A DNA stretch of 64,000 nt from Bacillota bacterium (lineage in GTDB: Bacteria; Bacillota; Clostridia; Acetivibrionales; DTU013): contig JAEWQC010000294.1 in the NCBI GenBank assembly GCA_023399355.1, forward strand, positions 1 through 64,000, in the 5' to 3' direction. This document shows, in pieces, positions 1-9,250 of this stretch. The notes under the pieces were generated by a model. The model did not search any database. It was not told where the DNA came from and saw nothing but the letters and a program-made list of their open reading frames with translations. The position numbers and the translations under genes are program-made. Positions within the stretch are counted from its first letter, which is position 1, and each line of letters begins with the position of its first letter.

Positions 1-16
1 GGGCATGGGGGGAATT

Positions 17-943
17 ATGAAAAAGACGACGATAGGTGGGCAGGCTCTGCTGGAAGGTCTCCTGATGTTGGGACCGGAAAACATGGCAATAGCAGTAAGA
101 AAACCTGATGGTGAAATAGTACTGGACAAAAAGCCTTTGCCTGCCAAATCAAAGTGGGCCAGGATACCTTTTGTACGTGGATGCGTGAATTTATTCAGGC
201 AGATGATCGTCGGTGTGAAAGCGCTGATGTACTCAGCGGATTTTGTTGAACTTGAAGATGAGGTGGATCAGAAGCCGTCGAAATTTGATGCATTCATTGA
301 AAGGTTATTTAAAGACAAGGGCAAGGATGCGGTGATTTATGCATCTGTAATTATATCGCTTGCACTGAGTATAGGTCTTTTCATCCTATTGCCGAATTTG
401 CTTGCGAGCCTGATGCATTTCAGTAAAAAAGGCGCAGGGGTGATTTACTACAACCTCTTTGAAGGATTGATCAGAATTGTTATTTTTATAGGCTATATCT
501 ACCTGGCAACCCTGCTGAACGATATAAAAAGGGTATGGCAATATCATGGGGCGGAGCATAAGTCCATTCACTGTTATGAACACGGCGAGGAACTGACCGT
601 CGAAAATGTCAGAAAGTATTCTACAAAACATCCCCGTTGTGGCACCTCGTTTCTATTTTTGGTGATGATCATCAGTATTATCATGTTTTCATTCCTGGGA
701 TGGTACGGTCCGGTTCTCAATGCTTTGTTAAGATTGCTGATGATACCGCTTGTAGCAGGTGTGGCATATGAGATATTGAGATTCGCGGGCAGGCATACCG
801 ACTGGACTGTGATGAAAGTCATCAATGCGCCGGGTATGATGTTTCAGCTTCTGACTACCAGGGAACCTGACGACTCGCAGATAGAAGTGGCGATAGTAGC
901 TCTGGAAAATGTAATTGTGAAGGACGAATCGGATAAATGGTAA
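17..943 (+). CDS. yqhQ: DUF1385 membrane protein (YqhQ family)
   Basis: 308-residue protein of the DUF1385/YqhQ family; its molecular function is not established. Visible are about four hydrophobic segments (roughly residues 105-130, 140-166, 211-228 and 235-255) and the family-typical motif YHGAEHKSIHCYEHG near residue 176, followed by RCGTSF near 207. The ATG at 17 is preferred over the upstream ATG at 5 because a G-rich Shine-Dalgarno (positions 7-12) precedes it. In many Firmicutes yqhQ neighbours prmC and prfA; here prmC follows directly, which supports the assignment. Confidence 0.85.
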   Translation: MKKTTIGGQALLEGLLMLGPENMAIAVRKPDGEIVLDKKPLPAKSKWARIPFVRGCVNLFRQMIVGVKALMYSADFVELEDEVDQKPSKFDAFIERLFKDKGKDAVIYASVIISLALSIGLFILLPNLLASLMHFSKKGAGVIYYNLFEGLIRIVIFIGYIYLATLLNDIKRVWQYHGAEHKSIHCYEHGEELTVENVRKYSTKHPRCGTSFLFLVMIISIIMFSFLGWYGPVLNALLRLLMIPLVAGVAYEILRFAGRHTDWTVMKVINAPGMMFQLLTTREPDDSQIEVAIVALENVIVKDESDKW

Positions 944-967
944 GGTAGGATCCGGATTGAGGCTTAG

Positions 968-1819
968 TTGAAAATGACTGTAAATGATGCGTATAGATGT
1001 GGAATACGGATTTTAAAAGATGCGGGTAATGAGTCCCCGGCAAATGATGCCGGGGCTCTGCTTTGTTTTGTCGCCGACTGCGATCGTACATTTATATATG
1101 CTCATGGAGCAGAAGTTCTGGAGGACACCCTCAGGGAGAACTACCTTGCAATACTGGAACGCCGCGTTGCGGGAGAACCCCTTCAATTTCTTACAGGCCG
1201 TCAGGAATTTATGTCTCTCCCATTTATAGTCGGGCCGGGTGTTCTGGTCCCCAGGCAGGATACGGAACTGCTTGTCGAAACTGTTATCAATTTGTGCAGG
1301 AATCGGAAAGAAATGACGGAAATTTTGGATATTGGAACTGGTTCGGGCTGTATTGCCATAAGTCTTGCTCATTATATATCCGGCTGCAGTGTGGTGGCTG
1401 TTGATAAAATGACGGATGCACTTGCCATAGCCAGGAAGAATGCGCTTGAAAACGGAGTCGCCGATAGGGTTGAATTCATCAGAAGCGATTTGTTTGAAGC
1501 AATTGTGGGCAGGCAATTTGATTTTATTGTATCCAACCCGCCGTATATCAGGACAGGAGATATAGGCAGGCTGCAAAAGGAAGTTCGCTGCCATGAGCCA
1601 ATGGCAGCTTTGGACGGAGGGATCGACGGTCTTGACTTCTACAGAGAGATCATAGGAGCTGCACCTGGATTTCTTCGGAAAAGAGGTTCACTTTTAGTTG
1701 AAACCGGTTATGACCAGGCGGCGGAGGTTGCCGCACTGATGGCGGATAAATATGAACAAATCAGTATTTATAAGGATTTGGCAGGTATAGAGAGAGTAGT
1801 CACAGGTATTTGCAGGTAA
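968..1819 (+). CDS. prmC: Release factor glutamine methyltransferase PrmC
   Basis: S-adenosylmethionine-dependent N5-glutamine methyltransferase that modifies the GGQ motif of peptide release factors RF1 and RF2. The 283-residue length fits the family. An N-terminal helical domain precedes the SAM-binding motif DIGTGSG (about residues 121-127), and the catalytic NPPY motif lies at 190-193. The start is TTG at 968, with GAGG five bases upstream; ATG at 974 is the alternative. The usual partner prfA is not downstream; a long AT-rich intergenic region and the hydrogenase operon follow instead. Confidence 0.92.
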   Translation: MKMTVNDAYRCGIRILKDAGNESPANDAGALLCFVADCDRTFIYAHGAEVLEDTLRENYLAILERRVAGEPLQFLTGRQEFMSLPFIVGPGVLVPRQDTELLVETVINLCRNRKEMTEILDIGTGSGCIAISLAHYISGCSVVAVDKMTDALAIARKNALENGVADRVEFIRSDLFEAIVGRQFDFIVSNPPYIRTGDIGRLQKEVRCHEPMAALDGGIDGLDFYREIIGAAPGFLRKRGSLLVETGYDQAAEVAALMADKYEQISIYKDLAGIERVVTGICR

Positions 1820-1920
1820 AAATTCATTGCGTGTATACAAAATCCAACATAAACTCTTGCATACCGCCAATCTAAAGAGTTTGAAGAATATGATCGTGTA
1901 TTTTAAATAAAATTAAATAG

Positions 1921-1949
1921 TTGAATTTGTATTAAAAATATTGTAATAT
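1921..1949 (+). promoter_or_regulatory. Candidate sigma-A promoter for the ech operon
   Basis: TTGAAT (1921-1926) and TAATAT (1944-1949) are separated by 17 bases in the AT-rich gap between prmC and echA, about 75 bases before the GTG start. This is a consensus match only; the rest of the 206-base gap shows no other clear structure. Confidence 0.4.
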
Positions 1950-2025
1950 TATAACGCATTAATAAACGTAAAATAGTTATTTAATTTTTTTATGTTGCGT
2001 TAAATTAATTGAAAGGGGCACAATT

Positions 2026-3993
2026 GTGGAAACATATCTATTACTGGCTATAGCCATACTACTACCTGTGTTTTGCGCCGCACTTTGTTTTGTCTTCAGG
2101 GGTAAAACCGGCCGCAGCATTATAGTAGTGGCGGCCGCACTGATAATGGCTACTACGGCTGTGATGCTTGTAAGCAAGCTTTTAGCGGCCGGAGGCAAAT
2201 TAACATTAGGATTTGAGTCTCCTGTTATTGATGTAAACCTGATTGTAGAACTGCTCGATCTGGCGCTGCTTATATATATCATTTATATAGGTATCTCGCT
2301 TAGAAAGCCGTTGATATCTACACTTGCGGTACTTCAGCTCGTTCCTGTCGTACTGTTTGAAATGTTTGGCTCGGTAAAGGAACCTGCCAGTGCATTTGTA
2401 ATTGACTATCTGTCACTGGTGATGATTTTGCTGATATCGATTATCGGCCCGATTGTTGCAGTATTCGCCATAGGGTACATGCATGAACATGAAGAACATC
2501 AGCACCTGAAGAAATCAAGGCAGCCGAGATTCTTTATCATCATATTTGTTTTCCTCGGTGCAATGAACGGTCTGGTTACATCAAACAACCTGATGTGGGT
2601 GTATTTCTTTTGGGAAGTGACCACACTATGCTCCTTTCTGCTTATCTCGCACGACAAGTCGGAAGAGGCGATACGAAATGCTGTCAGAGCTCTCTGGATC
2701 AACATGATAGGCGGCGTGGCATTCATTATCGGTATCATACTCATTTATCATGTCGCAGGGACTCTGGCCATAGATGAGCTGGTCAGCATGAAACCCGCTG
2801 CAGCTTTCGCCGGAATGCTGCCGATAGGGCTTGGCCTGCTGTGTTTCGCCGGTTTTACCAAATCCGCTCAATTCCCGTTTCAAAGCTGGCTGCTTGGCGC
2901 GATGGTTGCACCTACTCCTGTTTCAGGCCTTCTGCATTCGAGCACCATGGTCAAGGCGGGCGTTTATCTGGTAGTCCGTTTCGCACCGGCATTCGCCGGC
3001 ACGATTCTTGGTACGGTTGTTGCAGTGGTAGGCGGTTTCACCTTCCTTGCAGGATCGGCGCTTGCCGTCAGTCAGCGGAATGCGAAGCGAGTTCTGGCTT
3101 ATTCGACAATTGCGAATCTCGGACTGATCATCTGTTGTGCCGGGATCGGAACGAAGGTTGCACTTGGCGCTGCGATTCTTTTAATTATCTTCCATGCCGT
3201 ATCTAAGGGACTGCTGTTCCTCTGTGTGGGAACAATCGAACATGGAATCGGCAGCAGGGATATCGAGGACATGCAGGGGCTTATGAAGAAAATGCCCTTT
3301 ACGACGGTCATTACAGTGCTCGGAATGGTTTCCATGCTGTTGCCTCCTTTCGGCGTTCTGATGACAAAATGGCTCGCTATAGAAGCTGCAGTGCACATGC
3401 CGCTCGTTCTGATCCTGATCATCATGGGCAGTGCGTTCACCGTATTCTTCTGGGCAAAATGGATCGGTATCATTCTGACGATGTCCTATAAACAGAAATA
3501 TCCGCGTGAAAAGCTGAGAGCATCCGTGAAAGCCTCACTTGCAATCCTGCTTGTGATCGTATTGGCGGCCAGTGTTCTCATTGTTCCCCTGTTTAATACC
3601 TTTGTCGGGCCACAGCTTGCAGTTTCCGGACTGAGTGATGCGAATACGCTCACCAGCGGTAATGGAGGACTTATGCTGGGCAATGGGAATTCGGTTCCTA
3701 TGGGAGGATTTGCCTCCATTGGCTTCTTTATTGTATTGTTTGCCGTTGTTATGACAATTCCGTTCTATTCCATCCGAACCAAGGCGGAAAGAATCAAACC
3801 GCCGTATATGGGTGGGGAACATGTCAGCGGCGACATAAGGGGTATTGAGTTTATCGGCCCCGGTGACAAAAAAGCAGAAGTAGTGGTGCACAACTATTAC
3901 TTTAAGAATGTACTTGGAGAAGAGAACCTCACATTGTGGGTGAATCTTGCGGCGATTGCCATAATTCTTGTCATGTTTGGGGTGGTGATATAA
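2026..3993 (+). CDS. echA: Ech-type hydrogenase subunit A (proton-conducting antiporter-like)
   Basis: 655-residue polytopic membrane protein related to NuoL/MrpA-type ion transporters, inferred to move ions when the hydrogenase turns over. The family-typical central segments are visible: NNLMWVYFFWEVTTLCSFLL near residue 188 and QFPFQSWLLGAMVAPTPVSG near 285, followed by the LHSSTMVKAG lysine helix. The start is GTG at 2026 with GAAAGGGG seven bases upstream. It is the first gene of a six-gene ech operon, and its stop overlaps the ATG of echB by one base. Confidence 0.9.
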   Translation: METYLLLAIAILLPVFCAALCFVFRGKTGRSIIVVAAALIMATTAVMLVSKLLAAGGKLTLGFESPVIDVNLIVELLDLALLIYIIYIGISLRKPLISTLAVLQLVPVVLFEMFGSVKEPASAFVIDYLSLVMILLISIIGPIVAVFAIGYMHEHEEHQHLKKSRQPRFFIIIFVFLGAMNGLVTSNNLMWVYFFWEVTTLCSFLLISHDKSEEAIRNAVRALWINMIGGVAFIIGIILIYHVAGTLAIDELVSMKPAAAFAGMLPIGLGLLCFAGFTKSAQFPFQSWLLGAMVAPTPVSGLLHSSTMVKAGVYLVVRFAPAFAGTILGTVVAVVGGFTFLAGSALAVSQRNAKRVLAYSTIANLGLIICCAGIGTKVALGAAILLIIFHAVSKGLLFLCVGTIEHGIGSRDIEDMQGLMKKMPFTTVITVLGMVSMLLPPFGVLMTKWLAIEAAVHMPLVLILIIMGSAFTVFFWAKWIGIILTMSYKQKYPREKLRASVKASLAILLVIVLAASVLIVPLFNTFVGPQLAVSGLSDANTLTSGNGGLMLGNGNSVPMGGFASIGFFIVLFAVVMTIPFYSIRTKAERIKPPYMGGEHVSGDIRGIEFIGPGDKKAEVVVHNYYFKNVLGEENLTLWVNLAAIAIILVMFGVVI

Positions 3994-4856
3994 TGGGCTT
4001 ACTGAATAATATTTTGATTGTCATAGTAACATTGATTGCCGCTCCTATTATTGGAGGCATTCTCAGCGGGCTTGACAGAAAGATCACTGCCCGGATGCAG
4101 AATAGAATGGGGCCTCCGATCCTGCAGCCGTTTTATGATTTCTTCAAGCTTTTCGGCAAGGAGAGGATCACGGTCAATCAGACTCAGATGGTATATGTAC
4201 TCGGGTATCTGCTTTTCGCAGTGACCTCGCTGATTATGCTGGTATTCAAGCAGGATTTCCTGATGTTGATATTCGTCCTGACCTTTTCAAATCTCTCCCT
4301 GGTAATCGGTGCGATGAGTGTCAGGTCACCATACAGCAAGATAGGCGCCCAGAGGGAAATCATCCAGATGCTGGCCTATGAGCCGGTTCTCCTGATGATG
4401 ACTGTCGGAATCTATCTTCTGACAAAGAGCTTCATGATAGAAAGTGTTTTTGCATATGACCAGCCGCTGCTATTCAAACTCCCGCTGGTATTCCTTGCAT
4501 TTCTTTATGTATTGACCATCAAACTGAGAAAGTCACCTTTTGATTTTTCGACATCGCACCATGGGCATCAGGAGCTTGTCAAAGGGTTGACTACTGAATT
4601 TTCAGGGCCTCAACTGGCTATAATAGAAATGACGCATTGGATTGACCTTGTGCTGCTGCTGGGAATGGTTTCTCTGTTTTTCGCACAGCCTTTATGGGTA
4701 GGTATATTATTAGCGCTGGCAAGTTATTTCCTTGAACTTGTGATCGACAATATCAGTGCCAGGGTCACATGGAGATGGATGATCAAGGTCACATGGCTGA
4801 TTGGTATTGGAGCGGCATTGACAAACATTATCTGGCTCTATGCCAAAATGAAATAA
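3993..4856 (+). CDS. echB: Ech-type hydrogenase subunit B (NuoH-like)
   Basis: 287-residue membrane subunit homologous to NuoH of complex I. It forms the membrane anchor between the ion channel and the hydrophilic arm. Visible are about eight hydrophobic segments and the conserved loop with RMGPPILQPFYDFFKLFGKE near residues 36-55, typical of NuoH/EchB/HycD. The ATG at 3993 shares its A with the TAA of echA, which argues for translational coupling; an upstream in-frame ATG at 3936 lies within echA and is unlikely. Confidence 0.9.
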   Translation: MGLLNNILIVIVTLIAAPIIGGILSGLDRKITARMQNRMGPPILQPFYDFFKLFGKERITVNQTQMVYVLGYLLFAVTSLIMLVFKQDFLMLIFVLTFSNLSLVIGAMSVRSPYSKIGAQREIIQMLAYEPVLLMMTVGIYLLTKSFMIESVFAYDQPLLFKLPLVFLAFLYVLTIKLRKSPFDFSTSHHGHQELVKGLTTEFSGPQLAIIEMTHWIDLVLLLGMVSLFFAQPLWVGILLALASYFLELVIDNISARVTWRWMIKVTWLIGIGAALTNIIWLYAKMK

Positions 4857-4904
4857 GCAACGGATCGGGAAGTTATGTTAATTGTGAAGGTAGGTGTTAA
4901 ATAA

Positions 4905-5411
4905 ATGGGGATATTAAGCAAATCAAGGAAAAAATCACCCTGGATAGTGCATTTTGACTGTAACAGCTGCAACGGCTGCGATATAGAAACTTTGGCATGC
5001 CTTACGCCCATGTATGATGTCGAACGTTTCGGCATTGTGAACGTGGGAAATCCCAAACATGCTGATGTGCTGGTAGTTACGGGCTCTGTCAACAACAGGA
5101 ACGTACGTGTATTGCAGAATATATACAGTCAGATCCCGGAACCGAAGGCAGTCGTTGCTGTCGGCGCATGTGCCTGCAGTGGCGGAGTATTCAAGGAATG
5201 TTACAACGTGCTTGGCGGAATAGACAAGGTCATTCCTGTCGATGTGTACGTGCCGGGTTGCTGCCCTCGTCCGGAAGCTATTATAGACGGAATTGTCATG
5301 GCGGTAGGCAAGATGGATGAGAAGGCGGATCAGATGAAGAAAAACCGTAAAAAGATTGCTTCGGCTGAGGTTGATTCCGGTGCTGGCGTATCGGATGGAG
5401 GTAGCAAATGA
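4905..5411 (+). CDS. echC: Ech-type hydrogenase small subunit C (NuoB-like)
   Basis: 168-residue electron-transfer small subunit of a group 4 [NiFe] hydrogenase. It carries the proximal [4Fe-4S] cluster next to the NiFe site. Candidate ligands are C22 and C25 (CNSCNGC), C89 (GACACSGG) and C119 or C120 (VPGCCPRPE), the same arrangement as NuoB. The last 25 residues are Lys/Ala/Ser-rich and poorly conserved. It sits between echB and echD, and its TGA overlaps the echD ATG. Confidence 0.92.
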   Translation: MGILSKSRKKSPWIVHFDCNSCNGCDIETLACLTPMYDVERFGIVNVGNPKHADVLVVTGSVNNRNVRVLQNIYSQIPEPKAVVAVGACACSGGVFKECYNVLGGIDKVIPVDVYVPGCCPRPEAIIDGIVMAVGKMDEKADQMKKNRKKIASAEVDSGAGVSDGGSK

Positions 5412-5794
5412 TTGAAAATGTAAAGAAGATCACCGTCCAGGAACTGCTTCATGAGGTTCAATCCTTGCAGTATGACGGGTGCAGGTTTATAACGGCTACA
5501 TGTGTTGACAACAGTGATGATACTTTGGATGTGCTGTATCATTTCGACAAGGACTATGAGTTAAGGAATTTAAGATTGACTGTACCGAGGGGCAGTTCGA
5601 TCCCGAGCATTTCAAAAATCTTCTTCTGTTCGATGCTCGTTGAGAATGAAATGAAAGAGTTGTTCGGACTTGACGTGGAAGGTATGGCGATCGATTACGG
5701 CGGACACTTGCTGTTGTCCGATGGAGCGCCGGAAAATCCGATGCTCCGGCAGCAGATCACGATTGTGAAGAAGGGGGAGGAAAACAATGCCTAA
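5408..5794 (+). CDS. echD: Ech-type hydrogenase subunit D (NuoC-like)
   Basis: 128-residue NuoC-like hydrophilic subunit that packs against the large subunit. The segment FFCSMLVENEMKELFGLDVE near residues 75-95 is typical of the 30-kDa subunit family. The gene overlaps echC by four bases and echE by eight bases, so the three are tightly coupled translationally. Confidence 0.88.
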   Translation: MIENVKKITVQELLHEVQSLQYDGCRFITATCVDNSDDTLDVLYHFDKDYELRNLRLTVPRGSSIPSISKIFFCSMLVENEMKELFGLDVEGMAIDYGGHLLLSDGAPENPMLRQQITIVKKGEENNA

Positions 5795-6863
5795 GACAGT
5801 AATCCCATTTGGCCCGCAGCATCCCGTGCTGCCGGAACCCCTTCAGCTCAAGCTTGTTATGCAGGATGAGAAGATCGTTGAAGCAATCCCTGCCATAGGG
5901 TATGTGCACAGAGGTCTTGAAAAACTGACCGAATTGAAGGAATTTACGCAGAACACTTATGTAGTGGAACGCATATGCGGCATATGCAGTTGCATGCATG
6001 CCCAGGCGTACTGCCAGGGTATTGAGGAACTGATGAATATTAAGATACCGGACAGAGCCCGCTATCTCAGGGTAATCTGGGCTGAACTCCACAGGATTCA
6101 CAGCCATTTGCTGTGGCTGGGACTGCTTGCTGATGCCTTCGGCTTTGAAAGTCTGTTCATGCAACTCTGGAGAAACAGGGAAAAAGTGATGGATATCATG
6201 GAAGAGACTGCCGGAAGCCGTGTCATTATTTCGGCCAATACGATTGGTGGTACCAGACGTGATATCTCCAAGGAATTGTTGATAAAAACCAAGGTCATTC
6301 TTGAGGACATAAAGGAAGACATGAAGAGAATCGAACCTGTTTTCCTGAATGATTATACGGTCAAACACAGACTGGTTGGGATCGGAACACTGACCAAAGA
6401 GGATGCCATCAGGCATTGCGCAGTTGGACCGATGGCCAGGGCCAGCGGTCTTCCCATGGATCACAGGGTTACCGGATATGCTGCCTATGGAGAACTGGAA
6501 TTTGAACCGATCGTTTATACCGACGGTGATTGTTATGCCAGGACGCTGGTAAGAATGAAAGAAGTTTATCAGTCCATCAACCTGATTGACGAAGCGATCG
6601 ACAAGTTACCCGAAGGTGAGATTGCGGCGCCATTCAAAGGCAACCCGACCGGTGAGGTCATATCGAGGGTTGAGCAGCCGAGGGGCGAAGTACTTTATTA
6701 CCTCAGGGCGAATGGGACAAAGAACCTGGAGAGGATGAGGGTGAGGACTCCTACCTTTGCAAACATCCCAACCTTGCTCCAAATGCTTCCGGGAAGTGAA
6801 CTGGCTGACGTACCGGTACTGATACTGACCATAGACCCATGCATCAGCTGCACTGAACGCTGA
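5787..6863 (+). CDS. echE: Ech-type [NiFe] hydrogenase large subunit E (NuoD-like)
   Basis: 358-residue catalytic subunit holding the NiFe(CN)2CO centre that reduces protons with electrons from ferredoxin. Nickel ligands are C64 and C67 (RICGICSCMHA) and C352 and C355 (DPCISC). The protein ends only three residues after the last cysteine, so there is no cleavable C-terminal tail as in many other [NiFe] hydrogenases. This suggests that no maturation endopeptidase is needed, in line with other Ech-type large subunits. No such endopeptidase gene lies beside it. Confidence 0.93.
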   Translation: MPKTVIPFGPQHPVLPEPLQLKLVMQDEKIVEAIPAIGYVHRGLEKLTELKEFTQNTYVVERICGICSCMHAQAYCQGIEELMNIKIPDRARYLRVIWAELHRIHSHLLWLGLLADAFGFESLFMQLWRNREKVMDIMEETAGSRVIISANTIGGTRRDISKELLIKTKVILEDIKEDMKRIEPVFLNDYTVKHRLVGIGTLTKEDAIRHCAVGPMARASGLPMDHRVTGYAAYGELEFEPIVYTDGDCYARTLVRMKEVYQSINLIDEAIDKLPEGEIAAPFKGNPTGEVISRVEQPRGEVLYYLRANGTKNLERMRVRTPTFANIPTLLQMLPGSELADVPVLILTIDPCISCTER

Positions 6864-6883
6864 TAACTGAAGGAGGTTTAGAA

Positions 6884-7276
6884 ATGTTTGATATGATTGG
6901 CAACATCTTTAAGAATTTGGCATCGAAGCCGGCTACCAGGCAGTATCCTATGGTAAGAAGAGCTTCTTACAAGGATACCAGGGGCCATATCGGGATTAAT
7001 ATAGATAATTGCATATTCTGCGGTATCTGCAGCAAGAAATGCCCGTCAAACGCACTGACTGTTGACAGAAATACTAAGAGTTGGGAAATCGACCCCTTCA
7101 AATGCATTATCTGCAATGTGTGTGAAGAAGTTTGCCCGAAAAAATGCATTATCAATTATGAGAGCTACAACACGTCTGCATTGATAAAGGAAAAAAGGAA
7201 ATCCGTGCAGCTGCCCAAACCACCGGTGGCAGCTGAGCAAACCACTGCGGCAGTTGCCGGTAATAAGGCGGAATAA
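6884..7276 (+). CDS. echF: Ech-type hydrogenase subunit F (NuoI-like 2x[4Fe-4S] ferredoxin)
   Basis: 130-residue polyferredoxin subunit, the likely entry point for electrons from soluble ferredoxin. Two CxxCxxCxxxCP motifs are visible (NCIFCGICSKKCP near residues 44-56 and KCIICNVCEEVCP near 74-86). An AAGGAGG Shine-Dalgarno precedes the ATG. The C-terminal 35 residues are Lys/Pro/Ala-rich and look disordered. It is the last ech gene and is followed by a terminator-like hairpin. Confidence 0.93.
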   Translation: MFDMIGNIFKNLASKPATRQYPMVRRASYKDTRGHIGINIDNCIFCGICSKKCPSNALTVDRNTKSWEIDPFKCIICNVCEEVCPKKCIINYESYNTSALIKEKRKSVQLPKPPVAAEQTTAAVAGNKAE

Positions 7277-7336
7277 GGCTGCGGCAGTCATACGCAGAAA
7301 AGAACAGTACAAGGATGTTTATGTCAGATTTGAAGG

Positions 7337-7361
7337 GACTGCCTGCAAAGGCAGTCTTTTT
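7337..7361 (+). terminator. Rho-independent terminator or attenuator between echF and hypA
   Basis: A perfect 7-bp stem (GACTGCC 7337-7343, GGCAGTC 7350-7356) with a 6-base loop is followed by five T. It separates the six structural genes from hypAB, so it may lower expression of the maturation genes relative to the hydrogenase. Confidence 0.7.
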
Positions 7362-7391
7362 GCATATAGGGCGCTGAAAGGATGTGAACCC

Positions 7392-7733
7392 ATGCATGAA
7401 TATGCCGTGACACAAAATATGGTGGAGGTAGCTGTGAGAGAAGCAGCGGCAGCCGGAAGCAAAAAAATACTTGAGATCAAACTTGTCATAGGAGATCTGT
7501 CTTCCATTATAGATGAATCCGTCAGCATGTATTTCGATCTGCTCAGCGAGGGTACGGCTGCCCATGGCGCAAAACTGATTTTCAAAAGAATGCCGGCAAA
7601 ATTGAACTGCCAGGTGTGCGGCAAGGAATATGAAAAACCTCGTACCGGCTTTGATTGTCCGCTATGCGGCGGCGAGGGAAGACTTACGGATGCGGGCAGG
7701 GAATTTTATATAGAAAGTATGGAGGTGGAATGA
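7392..7733 (+). CDS. hypA: Hydrogenase nickel incorporation protein HypA
   Basis: 113-residue nickel metallochaperone that works with HypB to deliver Ni to the hydrogenase large subunit. The N-terminal MHE nickel-binding motif is present, and C73, C76, C89 and C92 form the zinc ribbon. ATG at 7392 is chosen because it yields the obligatory MHE start and has AAAGGA upstream; longer in-frame starts from 7254 lack this. Its stop is followed within two bases by the hypB start. The other maturation genes (hypC to hypF) are not in this window. Confidence 0.93.
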   Translation: MHEYAVTQNMVEVAVREAAAAGSKKILEIKLVIGDLSSIIDESVSMYFDLLSEGTAAHGAKLIFKRMPAKLNCQVCGKEYEKPRTGFDCPLCGGEGRLTDAGREFYIESMEVE

Positions 7734-7735
7734 TC

Positions 7736-8368
7736 ATGGAAATCAAGGTAATGAAAAACATCATGGATATCAATAATAAGGTTGCTGATTTGAACAGGGA
7801 CTATTTCGCAAAGCATGGCATTTCTGTTGTGAATGTGATGGCTTCACCCGGAGCAGGCAAGACAAGTATGATCATGAAGCTTGTCGGACTGTCAAAACGC
7901 AGGTTCAGTGTGATCGAAGGGGATATTGCCTCCAGCATCGATGCACAGAAGATAGATGAAATGGGTGTCCACGTGGTTCAGATCAATACAAACGGAGGCT
8001 GCCATCTGGATGCCAATATGATCCATACCGTGGTTGAAGGAGAGGAGGGGTTCGACAACTCAATTCTTTTCATTGAAAATGTGGGCAACCTGGTGTGTCC
8101 TTCTTCCTTTGACCTTGGCGAGGCTCTGAAACTGGTCATTGCGAGCGTGCCCGAAGGTCACGACAAGCCTTTCAAGTATACATCCATGTTCGAAGCTGCA
8201 GATGTGATCATTCTGAATAAAACAGATCTGCTGCCCTATATCGATTTCGATAAGGATGCATTCTACAAGGGAATCCGCACTGTAAATCCAAAAGCAAAGG
8301 TGTTTGAAGTCTCCTGCCGTTCCGGTGAAGGGCTGACTGAGCTGGTTGAGTGGATAGACGGGGTATAG
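7736..8368 (+). CDS. hypB: Hydrogenase nickel incorporation GTPase HypB
   Basis: 210-residue SIMIBI-class GTPase for nickel insertion. The P-loop ASPGAGKTS lies at 37-45, the switch region contains VIEGDIASSIDAQ near 60, and NKTDLL is near 161. The N-terminal CxxCGC and His-rich nickel-storage regions seen in some HypB proteins are absent. ATG at 7736 has GGAGGTGG seven bases upstream; the ATG at 7730 would leave almost no spacing. Confidence 0.93.
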   Translation: MEIKVMKNIMDINNKVADLNRDYFAKHGISVVNVMASPGAGKTSMIMKLVGLSKRRFSVIEGDIASSIDAQKIDEMGVHVVQINTNGGCHLDANMIHTVVEGEEGFDNSILFIENVGNLVCPSSFDLGEALKLVIASVPEGHDKPFKYTSMFEAADVIILNKTDLLPYIDFDKDAFYKGIRTVNPKAKVFEVSCRSGEGLTELVEWIDGV

Positions 8369-8394
8369 AAGTATAGGGGCATAACTGAATAATC

Positions 8395-8712
8395 TCAGCC
8401 TAAATAATTATTCCTGTATGTTTTTCTAAATTCCATCGGTGTCATGTGCTTTATTTTTTTAAATATTTTGCAGAAATAATTCTGATAATTATAACCGACA
8501 GCATATGCGATATCATTCATGGACATGTCGGTTTGAATCAGCAAGTTACAGCTTTCTTCTATGCGAACTTTGTTAAGGTGATCTGAAAGGGATAAATTTG
8601 TCTCTTTCTTAAGTATGCTTGACAGATAAACCGGATTTATTTTTACGTGCTCTGCCAATATTTCCAGAGTGATTGAATCGGAATAGTGGGCATTGATGTA
8701 GTCATACGAACG
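8395..8712 (-). pseudogene. AraC-family regulator, C-terminal remnant
   Basis: Only the AraC-type double helix-turn-helix domain remains, about 105 codons on the minus strand. It contains YINAHYSDSITLEILAEH, LSSILKKETNLSLSDHLNKV and the second HTH near DIAYAVGYNYQNYFCKIFKK. The open frame reaches about 8712 without a start codon and then meets the chemoreceptor fragment on the opposite strand. The receiver or ligand domain that should precede it is missing, so the gene is truncated by a rearrangement. Confidence 0.8.
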
Positions 8713-8720
8713 AACAAAGC

Positions 8721-9104
8721 TTGTTTGATAATATTAAAGAAGTCACTGGACTTTCAGAGGAAATCAATGAGGTTTCTGCATTTATTAAGGAAATTGCCGA
8801 CGAGACCAAGATGCTCGGCCTGAATGCAGCAATTGAAGCTGCCAGGGCAGATGATGCCGGACGGGGATTCGGTGTGGTGGCCGAAGAGATCAGAAAACTC
8901 TCGGATCAATCCAAAAGCACCGTCCCAAAGATAAAAAAGCTTACAAATATTATTATGGCAAAAGTTGACGAAGTTAGTGATAAAAGCAGAAATTCGCTCC
9001 ATTCCAGCCAGGAGCAGGCGGCTGCAACAGAGGAAATTACGGCAAGTATTGAAGAAATTGCTGCTATGACAGAAGAATTGAATAAAATAGCGAAGGCAAT
9101 ATAA
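8721..9104 (+). pseudogene. Methyl-accepting chemotaxis protein, C-terminal fragment
   Basis: 127 codons of the MCP signalling domain, including the hairpin-tip region with GLNAAIEAARADDAGRGFGV and a following coiled coil. Sensor, membrane and HAMP domains are absent, and no good Shine-Dalgarno precedes the TTG at 8721. It abuts the AraC remnant head to head at about 8712-8720, so both are debris of one deletion or rearrangement. A soluble signalling fragment could still be made, but nothing supports this. Confidence 0.75.
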
Positions 9105-9250
9105 CTTACTTAAATGGGGCTGTTGAACTATTGAAAGTGATGAATGATGAGTGTTATACTTATCTGTGATTTTCATTGAATTATTCGGCTCCATTTTGCT
9201 GTTAAAAAAAGGAATAAGGGTGATATGAATTTTATGTCAAAGGGTGGGTT

